Assembly (NCBI RefSeq): GCF_002117915.1
Contig: NZ_BDJB01000005.1
Coordinates: forward strand, 248,001 to 312,000
Length of the DNA: 64,000 nucleotides
Reading direction: 5' to 3'
Source of the DNA: Sphingomonas sp. TZW2008
GTDB lineage: Bacteria > Pseudomonadota > Alphaproteobacteria > Sphingomonadales > Sphingomonadaceae
This document shows positions 19,248 to 28,084 of this stretch, piece by piece. The notes under the pieces are model-generated. The model did no database searches, had not been told where the DNA came from, and saw only the letters and a program-made list of their open reading frames with translations. How positions within the stretch are numbered: the stretch's first letter is position 1; the number at the start of each line of letters is the position of its first letter. The position numbers and the translations under genes are program-made.

Positions 19248-19879
19248 GATGCGGCGACCGATTGCAGGAAGGCGGCGATCTTGTCCACGTCCTTGATGCC
19301 CGGCGCGGTCTCGAGCCCGGACGAAGCATCAACTAGAGGCGCGCCGGTGCGGCGGATTGCCTCGGCGACGTTCCCGGCATCGAGGCCGCCGGAAAGGCCC
19401 CAGGGCATCGTGTGTCGGTAACCGTCCAGCAGCGACCAGTCGAAGCGGATCCCCATGCCGCCGGGAAGGGTGGCATCGTCAGGTGTCTTCGCATCGAACA
19501 GGATCGCGCTTGCCGCCCCGTCATAAGCCGCGGCCTGCGCGACGTCGGCGCGCGTCTTCACCGCGATCGCGGCCCAGGTTTCAAGCCCGGTCGTACGACG
19601 AAGATGCGCAACGCGGGTGGGCGCGGCCTTGTGGATTTGAAGAGCGGTGAGGCCAGCTGCGGCGATCGCTCGCTCGACCAGTTCGTCGTCAGGATCGACG
19701 AAGACGCCGACGCGCCCGACATGGCCCGGTATCGCGCGACACAGGTCGGACGCCTGTTCGAAGCCGACCGCGCGCGGCGAGGGCGGGAAAAAGACGAAGC
19801 CAAGGTGCCGCGCGCCATTCGACACCGCCGCCGCGACCGTCGGATGCGTCGACAAGCCGCAGACTTTTGCCTGCGTCAT
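19244..19879 (-). CDS. trpF: Phosphoribosylanthranilate isomerase
   Basis: A 211-residue TIM-barrel isomerase of tryptophan synthesis. The catalytic base Cys7 is in [10 protein letters not shown], the family [10 protein letters not shown] motif follows, and the catalytic aspartate region is AILFDAKTP. It lies 85 nt after pyrF, with no attenuator leader peptide or Trp-codon run visible in the gap. It is followed directly by trpB. Confidence 0.95.
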   Translation of the reverse strand: MTQAKVCGLSTHPTVAAAVSNGARHLGFVFFPPSPRAVGFEQASDLCRAIPGHVGRVGVFVDPDDELVERAIAAAGLTALQIHKAAPTRVAHLRRTTGLETWAAIAVKTRADVAQAAAYDGAASAILFDAKTPDDATLPGGMGIRFDWSLLDGYRHTMPWGLSGGLDAGNVAEAIRRTGAPLVDASSGLETAPGIKDVDKIAAFLQSVAAS

Positions 19880-19964
19880 CGACCCACCCGACCCGCCGGT
19901 TTTCTAGCAATCTCGCACATGCCGGTCGCCATGCGCCGACACGCGCGCGGCCGCAAGCATCGCG

Positions 19965-20639
19965 CTAAAGCGTCGCAGCGATCGCCCGTGCGGCGGCATC
20001 GGGATCGTCGGCTTGGGTGATCGGTCGTCCGATCACGACGATCGAGGCACCGCCATCGAGCGCCTCGCGCGGGGTGACGACGCGCTTCTGATCGCCGACC
20101 TCACCATCTGCCGGGCGCACGCCGGGGACGACGAAGAACCCTTTGGGCCAGATCCGGTGCGCCGCCGCGACCTCCGCGCCCGAACAGACGATACCGTCGA
20201 TGCCCGATGCCATGGCCAGCTCGGTCAGCCGCAGCACCTGATCGTGCGCGCTGCCGCTCACCCCGGTCGAGCGCAGGTCGCCCTCGTCGAGACTGGTCAG
20301 CATCGTCACCGCGACCACCTTGGTTCCCGTCGCGGCTGCCGCCTTGGCATCTTCCAGCATTGCGCGCCCACCGGCCGCGTGGACGGTGAGGATTGCTGGT
20401 GCCAAGCCGCGAAGCGCCTGCACCGCCTTGGCGACCGTATTAGGAATATCGTGCAGCTTGAGGTCGAGAAACACGGGCAGGCCGAGCTCCGCCATTTCTC
20501 GCACGCCGTGGCGGCCGTTAGCGGCGAAGAACTCTAGCCCCAACTTGATTCCGCCGACGTGGTGTCGAATGCGCGTCGCAATTGCCTTGGCGCGGTCGAG
20601 ATCGGGCGTGTCGAGCGCGACGTAGATGCGGTTCGACAT
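19965..20639 (-). CDS. pyrF: Orotidine 5'-phosphate decarboxylase
   Basis: A 224-residue decarboxylase producing UMP in pyrimidine synthesis. The signature VFLDLKLHDIPNTVAKAV contains the Lys-Asp catalytic array, and the C-terminal phosphate loop region VIGRPITQADDP is present. It starts 3 nt after the lapA stop codon, so both are in one transcript that probably continues into trpFBA. Confidence 0.96.
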   Translation of the reverse strand: MSNRIYVALDTPDLDRAKAIATRIRHHVGGIKLGLEFFAANGRHGVREMAELGLPVFLDLKLHDIPNTVAKAVQALRGLAPAILTVHAAGGRAMLEDAKAAAATGTKVVAVTMLTSLDEGDLRSTGVSGSAHDQVLRLTELAMASGIDGIVCSGAEVAAAHRIWPKGFFVVPGVRPADGEVGDQKRVVTPREALDGGASIVVIGRPITQADDPDAAARAIAATL

Positions 20640-20642
20640 CGT

Positions 20643-20972
20643 TCAGGCGACCCCTGGCGGCACCGCGATCGGCGCGGCTACCGGAGGCGGGGCTGGCGCC
20701 ACGGCAACGTCGGTCACCGCCGACGATCGCAGATCGGCAACCGAGCGCTCCACAACGCTAAGCCTCTGTCGCAGCCGCCAACGGATCGTGCGCTGATAAA
20801 GGAAGGTCGGCACGAAGCCGAGGAGAAAGGTCACCAGCAGCAGCAGCGGCAGATTCACTTCCGCCACGAGGTTGCCGAACAGCTGAATCGGCACCCACTT
20901 CCAATTGCCGAAGGTAAAGACCGCGGCGACGAAGGCGATCAGCGCCCAGAAAAGGATCTTCAGGAACTGCAT
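20643..20972 (-). CDS. LapA-domain (DUF1049) membrane protein
   Basis: A 109-residue inner-membrane protein with two hydrophobic segments (FLKILFWALIAFVAAVFTFG and LPLLLLVTFLLGFVPTFLY) followed by a basic helix and a Pro/Ala-rich C-terminal tail. This matches the LapA/LapB-associated DUF1049 family, linked in enterobacteria to lipopolysaccharide assembly. lapB is not adjacent, so only domain-level naming is safe. ATG 20972 has GGAG 8 nt upstream; TTG 20975 is an alternative. It heads the pyrF-trp operon. Confidence 0.82.
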   Translation of the reverse strand: MQFLKILFWALIAFVAAVFTFGNWKWVPIQLFGNLVAEVNLPLLLLVTFLLGFVPTFLYQRTIRWRLRQRLSVVERSVADLRSSAVTDVAVAPAPPPVAAPIAVPPGVA

Positions 20973-21027
20973 CAATAACGCTCCGCCATGCCGCCACGCT
21001 ATCGCCGATGGACGGTTTTGGCCAGCC

Positions 21028-23313
21028 TCAGCCGATTTCGGTGCGCAGCTGCGCGATCAGCGCGGCCGCGGTCGACAGGCGCGGCTCTTCCTCGTCGAGG
21101 ATCGCAACGAACGCCGCGCGCTTCGCCGCCGCCACCCGGCCCGGCCGCAACCGCATGTCGGCCGGCAGCGCGGAGACGATGATGTCGATCATACGCTCGG
21201 CGCCGTGCAGTCGGCCCCAGAGATAATCATTCTCGCGATAGGCGCGGCTGAAAAACGCGCCGAAGTTGCTGAACTGGATGCCCTTCAACGTCGCTTCCGC
21301 CCCGCCGCTCCTGATCGCCGTCGCGTCATCGGGCGAGATACGGTCGACCTTGATCGGATCATATTCGTCGATCCCTTCGCCTTGCAGCAGCGGCAGCGTG
21401 GCGAGGTCGAGGTAGGGAAAGCCGAGGTAGCGCAGCAGCAGGGCGCGTCGCGGGTGACGGGGCAACGCGGCGAGCGCAGCGGCGAGACGTTCGTCGGTTT
21501 CAGCATCGAGGCGGCTCAGGTCCATCGATGCGGCGAGGCGATCGAGCAATGCCGACATATCGCCGCCCCGCCGCCGCACGGCGCTGCGCAGTCGCTTGTG
21601 GCTCGAGGCGAGCTTGCAGTCGAGATACGCCGACAGCGACTGATAGATCGCGTCGCGGATCGGGCGCAGCGCCGCCTCGTCATGCTCGCCTTCGAGCTCG
21701 ACCAGTCGGCGGGCGAGCAGGCGGAGGCGGCGGATGCGGAAATTGAGATCGAAGGTGCGCAGAAATGCGATCGACGCGTCGCTCGATGCATCGGACGGCT
21801 GCGCCTCGTCATAGCCGCGTACGAGCAACGCCGCCTCGATCCGTGTGCGGATGCCGCGCCACCGCTCGGGCCCCGGCTCACCGCCGATGGCGTGGAGCAG
21901 CGCGGTGACTGTCTCGATGACGCCATTGATCTTGAGATGCGCATATCCGGCATAGCTGAAGCCGGCGCGCTCGGCAGCGGCGATCTGCGCACGCCGACGC
22001 CACGCAACGAGCCGCGCGGCGGTTGGCCGATCGAGGAAAAAGGTGCGGCCGAACAGCGCCTCGACCTCGCTCTCGACCTGCGGGCGGATCGCAGCGGTGA
22101 TCGCGCGCATCCGCTCGATGCGGCGCGAACGTGCGGCGATCGCCTCAAGATTGTCCCGGATCGGCTGCTTGCGCGGCAGCTCGCTGATCGCGCCGAGGAT
22201 CGTCTGGAAGAAGCCGGGCGGCGCATCACCCCCGCTCGTCAGGCGGAACTTCATGCCGGGCGAGGGATCGACGTAGACGAACCGGCGATCGACTTGACGC
22301 CGCGCCGGGCGCTGCTCGAGCGCGTCGATCGCCGGGCGGAACGGCGCGTTGGCCAGCACCGACCCGTCGATTAGCACGGCCTTCTCCGCGGCATTGGCGG
22401 CGGCATGGCGCGGCAGGGCGGTGCGCAGAAACTCGCGACGCGATGGCCAGTTTCCATCGCGATCGGCAAGAACGCCGTCGAGCTCGGCGACGGTGAAGGC
22501 AGGGAAGGCACCGGGGAAGCTCGATGTCGCGCGCGCCGCAAAGGCGAGTTCGGGTATAGGCGCCAAGCTGTCGCTCACCATACCGTGATCACTGAACGAC
22601 AGCACGACGCGGTGCTCGGTCTCGACGACTTCGGCGGGCGAATGAAGTTCGAGCCGTTCGGGATGGCCGGTGAAGTCGGTGACGGTGACGAACAGGTCGA
22701 GCGGTTGCCCGTCGGGTAGCAGGCGTGGGCCGCGCGGGGCGGCGGCCATCGCGTCGAATGCGTCGAGCAGCATCGCGGTGAAGCCGGGGCCGTCGAACGG
22801 CGGCTCGAACCAGCGCGAGCGGACGAAATGCGAAAGTTTGGCCCGCACTTCGTCGCGCGTCTGTTCGTCGAGTGTCTCGAGCTTGTCCGCGCTTCGTCCC
22901 GCCGCCATCCAGGCGATCGGAATCGCCCACGCCTTGGACAGGCGCGACGCCGGCGCTGCGTCGGGTGCGATCAATGCCTCGACATCGGCGCGCTCGAGCC
23001 ACAGGTCGGTCAGCGGATCGAGCGACTGGCCGGCGCTGAGCGCCTGCGCGAGGAAGATGCCGTTGATCCCGCCCGCGCTAGCGCCGGCGATGATATCGGG
23101 GAGGAGGCGTAGACGCGCCGCACCATCCTCGGCGATGCTGTCGAGCAGCGCAGCGTAGACCTGTGCGCTGCCCGTTAGCGGCGTACCTTCGTGGCTGGCG
23201 CGGCTGGCGCGCGCGGCGTGCCATACCTCCTTTGTGATGCCGTGCATGTAGACGGCGAGGCTGATGCCGCCGTAGCAGACGAGCGCGAGCCGCAGTTCGA
23301 TCTCGCGCATCAT
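21028..23313 (-). CDS. Patatin-like phospholipase-related protein (TIGR03607-like)
   Basis: A roughly 761-residue protein. The N-terminus MREIELRLALVCYGGISLAV and the nucleophile elbow GASAGGINGI (near residue 65-75) plus the dyad aspartate in LIDGSVLANAPF are hallmarks of the large patatin-related proteins with a C-terminal DUF3376-type region. Catalytically it should be a serine-aspartate lipid acyl hydrolase. I placed the start at ATG 23313, which overlaps the upstream EEP gene as ATGA; a longer frame to 23571 runs through that gene and is an artefact. No signal peptide or membrane helix is obvious. Physiological substrate unknown. Confidence 0.85.
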   Translation of the reverse strand: MMREIELRLALVCYGGISLAVYMHGITKEVWHAARASRASHEGTPLTGSAQVYAALLDSIAEDGAARLRLLPDIIAGASAGGINGIFLAQALSAGQSLDPLTDLWLERADVEALIAPDAAPASRLSKAWAIPIAWMAAGRSADKLETLDEQTRDEVRAKLSHFVRSRWFEPPFDGPGFTAMLLDAFDAMAAAPRGPRLLPDGQPLDLFVTVTDFTGHPERLELHSPAEVVETEHRVVLSFSDHGMVSDSLAPIPELAFAARATSSFPGAFPAFTVAELDGVLADRDGNWPSRREFLRTALPRHAAANAAEKAVLIDGSVLANAPFRPAIDALEQRPARRQVDRRFVYVDPSPGMKFRLTSGGDAPPGFFQTILGAISELPRKQPIRDNLEAIAARSRRIERMRAITAAIRPQVESEVEALFGRTFFLDRPTAARLVAWRRRAQIAAAERAGFSYAGYAHLKINGVIETVTALLHAIGGEPGPERWRGIRTRIEAALLVRGYDEAQPSDASSDASIAFLRTFDLNFRIRRLRLLARRLVELEGEHDEAALRPIRDAIYQSLSAYLDCKLASSHKRLRSAVRRRGGDMSALLDRLAASMDLSRLDAETDERLAAALAALPRHPRRALLLRYLGFPYLDLATLPLLQGEGIDEYDPIKVDRISPDDATAIRSGGAEATLKGIQFSNFGAFFSRAYRENDYLWGRLHGAERMIDIIVSALPADMRLRPGRVAAAKRAAFVAILDEEEPRLSTAAALIAQLRTEIG

Positions 23314-24005
23314 GCGGGCGACAGGTCGGCCCAGATCGGCAGGTGATCGCTGGCCTTGCGCGCCGCCGCGGTCATGTGCACGCCGCAGTCGACGATCCTT
23401 AGCCCGGACGACACCATGATGCGGTCGAGCCGACCCACCGGCCGCCGCGCGTGGAAGCTGGGCCCGGTATCGGCGAAGGCGTAGTCGCGCGCGAAATCGC
23501 GCAGGCATCCGGCCGCGCGAGTCCATTCGTTGAGATCGCCCATCATCACCGTCTCGCAGGGCCGCGTACACCCCTCGACGTGCGAGAGCACCGCAGCGGC
23601 CTGTTTGCGCCGCCAGAGCCCCGACAGGTCGAGGTGCATGCCAATCGCGCGCAGCGTGACGTCACCGACCTTTAGGTCGGCCGACACCGCCCCGCGTGGC
23701 TCCAGCGCGGGAAGGTGGATCGTCTGGCAATCGAGCACGGTCGACGATTTGCGGACGAGCAGCGCGTTGCCATGCCACCCCATCGAACCGTTCCGCATGC
23801 CGAAGGCGATCGCCTTCCAGTCGCTATGCTCGTCGAGAAGGTGCGGGGTGATCACCGCCGCGCGCGCGCCGAAGCGGCGATCGGCCTCCTGAAGCGCGAT
23901 CACATCGGCGTCGATCTCGCGCAATACTTCAAGGATACGTTCGGGGTTGCGGCGGCGATCAGTGCCGATCGCCTTGCGCATGTTATAGCTCGCCACCCGG
24001 ATCAT
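23310..24005 (-). CDS. Endonuclease/exonuclease/phosphatase (EEP) family hydrolase
   Basis: A 231-residue EEP-fold metal-dependent phosphodiesterase or phosphatase. The motif set is complete: SYNMRKAIG (N-terminal Asn), IALQEADRRF (metal Glu), MMGDLNEWTRAA (Asp/Asn) and KASDHLPIWADL (Asp-His). Substrates in this superfamily include DNA, inositol phosphates and sphingolipids. ATG 24005 gives a family-like N-terminus but has no good Shine-Dalgarno; GTG 24068 would add 21 residues. Its stop overlaps the patatin-like start, suggesting both act together, possibly on phospholipids. Confidence 0.82.
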   Translation of the reverse strand: MIRVASYNMRKAIGTDRRRNPERILEVLREIDADVIALQEADRRFGARAAVITPHLLDEHSDWKAIAFGMRNGSMGWHGNALLVRKSSTVLDCQTIHLPALEPRGAVSADLKVGDVTLRAIGMHLDLSGLWRRKQAAAVLSHVEGCTRPCETVMMGDLNEWTRAAGCLRDFARDYAFADTGPSFHARRPVGRLDRIMVSSGLRIVDCGVHMTAAARKASDHLPIWADLSPA

Positions 24006-24132
24006 TGTGACAGGAAACGCCGTCGCGGCTGGCTGGTTGCCGCGAGCCACAGTTGGGAAGACAGTCACCGGGCCGATGCTAGTGCGCTAGGCTGGTGATA
24101 GGGGCCGATGGGCAAGCTGGGTGGAGACAACA

Positions 24133-24369
24133 GTGCGGCTGGATTATTTTACCGGAGCGTCGGATCGATGGCGCACCGAAGCGAAGATCAGGGCGCGTCA
24201 GGTGATCGGCGACCATGCCGACGATCCGATGGGATATGTCGATCGTCGCCTCGGCATTGCGCGTTTCGGCTCGTTCGAACAACGACGGTGGCGGTACATC
24301 CGCACGCTGATCGCTGCGCATCGCGAGGCGGAGGCCCGGCGGCTCGCCCCGCCCTCGCGCAAGCGCTGA
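24133..24369 (+). CDS. Small conserved-looking hypothetical protein
   Basis: A 78-residue basic, probably soluble protein (LDYFTGASDRWRTEAKIRAR at the start, a middle RRLGIARFGSFEQRRWRYI). GTG 24133 is preceded by GGAGA with 5-nt spacing; GTG 24121 is an alternative. The codons show the normal high-GC third position. I do not recognise the family. It ends one base before the tRNA-Thr gene, which is on the other strand. Confidence 0.55.
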   Translation: MRLDYFTGASDRWRTEAKIRARQVIGDHADDPMGYVDRRLGIARFGSFEQRRWRYIRTLIAAHREAEARRLAPPSRKR

Positions 24370-24445
24370 TGGTGCCGGTTGCAGGAATCGAACCCGCGAC
24401 CTTCGGTTTACAAAACCGCTGCTCTACCAGCTGAGCTAAACCGGC
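24370..24445 (-). tRNA. tRNA-Thr (TGT)
   Basis: A 76-nt cloverleaf on the minus strand: acceptor GCCGGTT pairing AACCGGC, D arm GCTCAGCTGGTAGAGC, anticodon loop TTTGTAA with anticodon TGT, T arm GGTTCGATTC, and encoded CCA. The anticodon stem has a G-A opposition at its outer pair. Confidence 0.96.
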
Positions 24446-24462
24446 GCTGGGCGTGCCATGCG

Positions 24463-25311
24463 TCAGCCGACGCCGAAGGTCCAGCCTTCTGTTCGTCTGA
24501 CCGCTTCGGTGAGCCCCGGCGGGTTCCACAACGCCTGATCGTTCGTATGAGCACGGAGCCAGGCGGCGGCTAGGATGGCGTCCGTAGCGTGATCGTCGTA
24601 CGCTGACAGCGAGACGTGGGGTGCGCTGCCGAGTGCGGCAAGCGCCTGATCGAGCGCCTCGGCCGATCGCAGCTTGCTGCGTCCACGCGGCACCCCGGCG
24701 GCACGCGCCGCGATGGTGGTGTAGATCTCGACCAGTAGGGCGCCGGTGTCCGGGCGCGGATCGAACGGCCACACCGGGACACGGCCGGCGAGATGGTGAA
24801 GCAGCCGCATGCCGGCGAAGCTCGCCTTCGCCACCTGCGCCGCCCCGATCGCGTCATAGACCGAAGTCGGCTTGGTGGCGCCTTCCGTCACGAGCTCGCA
24901 CATACGCCAGTGCAGGAAATCGCGCTTCACCCCGTCTGCCGCGCCAAGGTAGAAGTGCGTGCCGCGCCTTTGATCGAGAAAGGACGCGGCGCCGATATCG
25001 TCGTCGCTGCTGTGCGCATCGACATAGGCCCACAGTTCGCGCGCGCTAGCCGTCGTCGTTTCGCCCGGCAGGTGCGCACCGCGCGTAACAAAGGGCGCGG
25101 AGAAGCTGCAGTCGATGCCGATCAGCAGTGGCTCGTGCGCCCGGTCCACAAGCCAGTCGAGAACGGCACGGCGCGACCAGTAGCGGCCGGGCGGCGAGAC
25201 GAGTTGCGGCGCGTCCGATCCCACCGCGCAGATCGCGACCGCAATCCCCTTGTGCGCATTTCCCTTGGCACCCGACCAGTCGATCGCGGCGAATTGCTCG
25301 GCATGGGTCAC
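24463..25311 (-). CDS. Possible RNase H-fold (DUF429-like) hypothetical protein
   Basis: About 282 residues, start GTG 25311, without a clear Shine-Dalgarno. Acidic motifs are spaced as in RNase H/RuvC-like folds: FAAIDWSGAKG at the N-terminus, LLIGIDCSFSAPF near residue 65, LLVEIYTT in the middle and SAYDDHATDAILAAAWLR near the C-terminus. DUF429 predicted nucleases have a similar arrangement, with a first-strand aspartate, a central glutamate and a C-terminal D-DA helix. The fold assignment is my inference from motif order. The gene begins 9 nt before the end of the serine-hydrolase reading frame upstream, so they are probably co-transcribed. An upstream extension to 25689 overlaps that gene and is rejected. 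Confidence 0.6.
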   Translation of the reverse strand: MTHAEQFAAIDWSGAKGNAHKGIAVAICAVGSDAPQLVSPPGRYWSRRAVLDWLVDRAHEPLLIGIDCSFSAPFVTRGAHLPGETTTASARELWAYVDAHSSDDDIGAASFLDQRRGTHFYLGAADGVKRDFLHWRMCELVTEGATKPTSVYDAIGAAQVAKASFAGMRLLHHLAGRVPVWPFDPRPDTGALLVEIYTTIAARAAGVPRGRSKLRSAEALDQALAALGSAPHVSLSAYDDHATDAILAAAWLRAHTNDQALWNPPGLTEAVRRTEGWTFGVG

Positions 25312-25319
25312 CGCTGCGG

Positions 25320-26870
25320 TCAGGGGCTTTGCCGCGTGATGACGGGCGACGGACCCAGATCGCGGATTACGTCGGCAGTGAAGCGCGCGATGTCGAACCG
25401 CGCGGTGCCCGGATCCTCGCCGCGCCGCACGACGACCAGGCGTTCGGACGGCACGACCATGACATATTGGCCGCGATTGCCCTGTGCGGAATAACTTCCG
25501 GCGGGCAGCTGCTGACCAGGCCCAAAGAGCCACAGCGTCGCGCCATAACCGGGCCCGCTCGGCGGCTGCGGCCCCGCCGGTGTGGTCATGTAGCGCATCC
25601 ACCCGGCGGGCAGCAGACGCTTGCCCTGCCACACCCCGTCCTGCAGCCAGAACTGGCCGAGCCGCGCGAGATCGCGCGCCGTTGTCCAAACCTGGCTCGA
25701 CAGCATGAAGTTGCCGCGCCAGTCGGTTCCGGCGGTCGTGTGGGCCATTCCCAAAGGGGCGAAAAGCTGAGAGGTCGGCCAGGTGGCGTATCGCGCGTCG
25801 TCGTTGAACGCGCCACGGATGGCACGGATGGCGAGCAGAATGTCGTTATTGGCGTAGCGGAAGCGGGTGCCGGGCTTCACCTCGATCGGCCATGCGGTCG
25901 CCTGCTCGGTGACCGTCGTCCCGCCGAAATACAGCGCGTCGGTGCGGTTGCCATAGTGATCGCTGTGCAGGCCCGAGCTCATCCGCAGTAGGTTGTCGAG
26001 CGTGATCGACTGGCGCGGATCGCCGGGCGCGCGCCATTCCGGCACGGAGGCTGGTCGCTTAGGATCGATCCGCAGGTCACGCACCGCAATGCCCGTCAGC
26101 GTACCCGCGATGCTTTTGGCGACTGACCAGGTGCGGTTGGGCACGAACGGGCCGAAGCCGTCGGCATAGCGCTCGCCAATGATCTTCCCGTCGCGCATCA
26201 CAATGACGCCGATCGTCTCGCCCTTGCCAAAGCTCGTCCGATCGAACGCGCGCTGGATCGTCGCCGCGAGGGCGGGGGAGGGGCGCGGCGCGATGCCGGC
26301 ATCACCCAGCGGCCAGTTCCGCGGATCGGGGCCGAGCGGCGTCTTCGCGTCCGCCGGCCGGACAGAGCCTGGCCGCGCCGGCTGACCGATCGGCGCCAAG
26401 ACGCAACCGACGCGCGGTCGCCAGTCGGCGCGGCGCGGCGGCAGATCGGCGCCGAACGGAACGGTAACGGTGCGGCGCGAGCGATCAACCGTGGCGCGCA
26501 GCCGCGGCACGATCGCGTCATATTCGGGGTAGATGCCGCGCAGCTCGACCCCTGCGATCTGTGCCTCGCTGCGGCCTGCGGCGAAGATGCCTTCGCACAG
26601 GGTGAGTGCCTTGTAGCCGGCGGCGAGAGCATGCTGGTACGACGTCGACGTCTCGGCTGCGATCTGCTGCGCCGAGGCCGGCGTCGCTACCCAGGTCGCT
26701 GCGAGGCTAACCGCCGCTGTTCTTAGCAGCGCGCAGATCGTCCCAGTGCGCCATCCGCTCCGCGATGCGGTGTTCGAAGCCGCGCCCGGTTGGCGTGTAA
26801 TAGGATTGCGGGGAAAGGCCGTCGGGCCAGTAGCGAGCGCCGGAGAAACCATCTGCATCGTCATGGTCAT
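25320..26870 (-). CDS. Exported beta-lactamase-fold serine hydrolase
   Basis: A 516-residue frame with a hydrophobic export signal around residues 44-68 (LLRTAAVSLAATWVATPASA) and then a class C beta-lactamase-like domain: nucleophile WSVAKSIAG, second motif YANNDILLAI and a C-terminal VVVRRGEDPG strand. Such proteins are periplasmic esterases, D-aminopeptidases or 6-aminohexanoate-dimer hydrolase-like enzymes. The start is uncertain: the only ATG/GTG/TTG codons before the signal are four ATGs at 26852-26870, all inside rarA; a CTG near the signal would avoid most overlap. As listed it overlaps rarA by 164 nt. Confidence 0.75.
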   Translation of the reverse strand: MTMTMQMVSPALATGPTAFPRNPITRQPGAASNTASRSGWRTGTICALLRTAAVSLAATWVATPASAQQIAAETSTSYQHALAAGYKALTLCEGIFAAGRSEAQIAGVELRGIYPEYDAIVPRLRATVDRSRRTVTVPFGADLPPRRADWRPRVGCVLAPIGQPARPGSVRPADAKTPLGPDPRNWPLGDAGIAPRPSPALAATIQRAFDRTSFGKGETIGVIVMRDGKIIGERYADGFGPFVPNRTWSVAKSIAGTLTGIAVRDLRIDPKRPASVPEWRAPGDPRQSITLDNLLRMSSGLHSDHYGNRTDALYFGGTTVTEQATAWPIEVKPGTRFRYANNDILLAIRAIRGAFNDDARYATWPTSQLFAPLGMAHTTAGTDWRGNFMLSSQVWTTARDLARLGQFWLQDGVWQGKRLLPAGWMRYMTTPAGPQPPSGPGYGATLWLFGPGQQLPAGSYSAQGNRGQYVMVVPSERLVVVRRGEDPGTARFDIARFTADVIRDLGPSPVITRQSP

Positions 26871-28026
26871 AGGCGTAATTCTTGCCGTAGCCGATATCCT
26901 TCATCAGCTTCGTCGGCGCGTTCAGGATCGCGGCGGGCGGCATCAGCGACCCCGTCTCGCGCGCGCTGCGCCACGCTGCCTTCATCGCGGTGTAGGCAGC
27001 ATTCGATTTGGGGGCCGTCGCGCAATAGAGGCACGCCTGCACGATCGCGAGTTCGCCCTCAGGCGACCCGAGGAACTCATAGGCGTCCTTGGCGGCGAGG
27101 CACTGTTGCAGCGCCTGCGGATCGGCGAGCCCGATGTCCTCGCTGGCGAAGCGTGTGATCCGCCGGAGGACGTACAGCGGCTCTTCGCCGGCCGTCAGCA
27201 TTCGGGCAAGGTAGTAGAGCGACGCTTGCGGATCGGAGCCGCGCATCGCCTTGTGCAGCGCGCTGATCAGGTTGTAATGCCCCTCGCGATCCTTGTCGTA
27301 CACCGCGACGCGGCGCTGCAGAAAGGCGGACAGGCCGGCCGGATCGAGCGGTACGGTGATGTCGACCGAGAACAGCGTTTCGACCTGATTGAGCAGGAAA
27401 CGGCCGTCGCCGTCGGCACTGGCGATCAGGGCATCGCGGGCTGCCTGATCGAGCGGCAAGGCGCGTCCGACCGCCGCCTCGGCACGGGCGATCAGTTCCG
27501 CCAAAGCCGCCTCGTCGAGCCGCCGCAGGATCAGTACCTGCGCCCGGCTGAGCAGCGCCGCGTTGATCTCGAACGAGGGATTCTCCGTCGTCGCGCCGAC
27601 CAGCGTCACGGTGCCATCCTCGACATAGGGGAGGAAGCCATCCTGCTGCGCGCGATTGAAACGATGGATCTCGTCAACGAACAGCAAGGTGCGCCTGCCT
27701 GAACGCGCCGCGTCGCGCGCCTCGGCGAACGCCTTCTTCAGATCGGCGACACCGGAGAATACCGCAGAGATCGCGACGAAGCGCAGATCCACCGCTGCGG
27801 CGAGCAGCCGCGCGATCGTCGTCTTCCCGGTGCCGGGCGGCCCCCACAGGATCATCGACGACAAGCGGCCGGCCGCCACCATCCGGCCGATCGTGCCCTC
27901 GGGACCGGTCAGATGCTCCTGGCCGACGACCTGAGCGAGATCCGCCGGACGTAGCCGATCCGCCAACGGGGCGTCGGATGCCGGCGGCGGCAAAGGCGGT
28001 TCGAGCGCGGCGAAGAGATCGGCCAT
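26707..28026 (-). CDS. rarA: Replication-associated recombination protein A (AAA+ ATPase)
   Basis: A 439-residue MgsA/RarA clamp-loader-like AAA+ protein that acts at stalled replication forks. The N-terminus has PLADRLRPADLAQVVGQEHL, Walker A GPPGTGKT at residues 62-69, Walker B LLFVDEIHRFN, sensor-1 LVGATTENPSFE, and C-terminal RYWPDG and the MgsA tetramerisation region. ATG 28026 gives the family N-terminus; upstream in-frame starts (28059, 28104) run toward the PadR promoter. It is divergent from the padR-like gene across 92 nt, so a regulator bound at the palindrome could affect both. Confidence 0.95.
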   Translation of the reverse strand: MADLFAALEPPLPPPASDAPLADRLRPADLAQVVGQEHLTGPEGTIGRMVAAGRLSSMILWGPPGTGKTTIARLLAAAVDLRFVAISAVFSGVADLKKAFAEARDAARSGRRTLLFVDEIHRFNRAQQDGFLPYVEDGTVTLVGATTENPSFEINAALLSRAQVLILRRLDEAALAELIARAEAAVGRALPLDQAARDALIASADGDGRFLLNQVETLFSVDITVPLDPAGLSAFLQRRVAVYDKDREGHYNLISALHKAMRGSDPQASLYYLARMLTAGEEPLYVLRRITRFASEDIGLADPQALQQCLAAKDAYEFLGSPEGELAIVQACLYCATAPKSNAAYTAMKAAWRSARETGSLMPPAAILNAPTKLMKDIGYGKNYAYDHDDADGFSGARYWPDGLSPQSYYTPTGRGFEHRIAERMAHWDDLRAAKNSGG

Positions 28027-28084
28027 CGTCGGAAGATAGGCGACGGCAGCGATATTCATAGAACGGGATTGAAAACGGTGCGCT

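Noticed and set aside
19244..19964. Possible trp attenuator or riboswitch ahead of trpF
   Set aside because: The 85-nt gap has no Trp-rich leader peptide and no competing terminator/antiterminator stems.
20905..22374. Long plus-strand frame of 489 codons over the patatin-like gene
   Set aside because: It mirrors a minus-strand gene with clear patatin motifs. High third-position GC leaves antisense frames open, and the translation has no recognisable domain.
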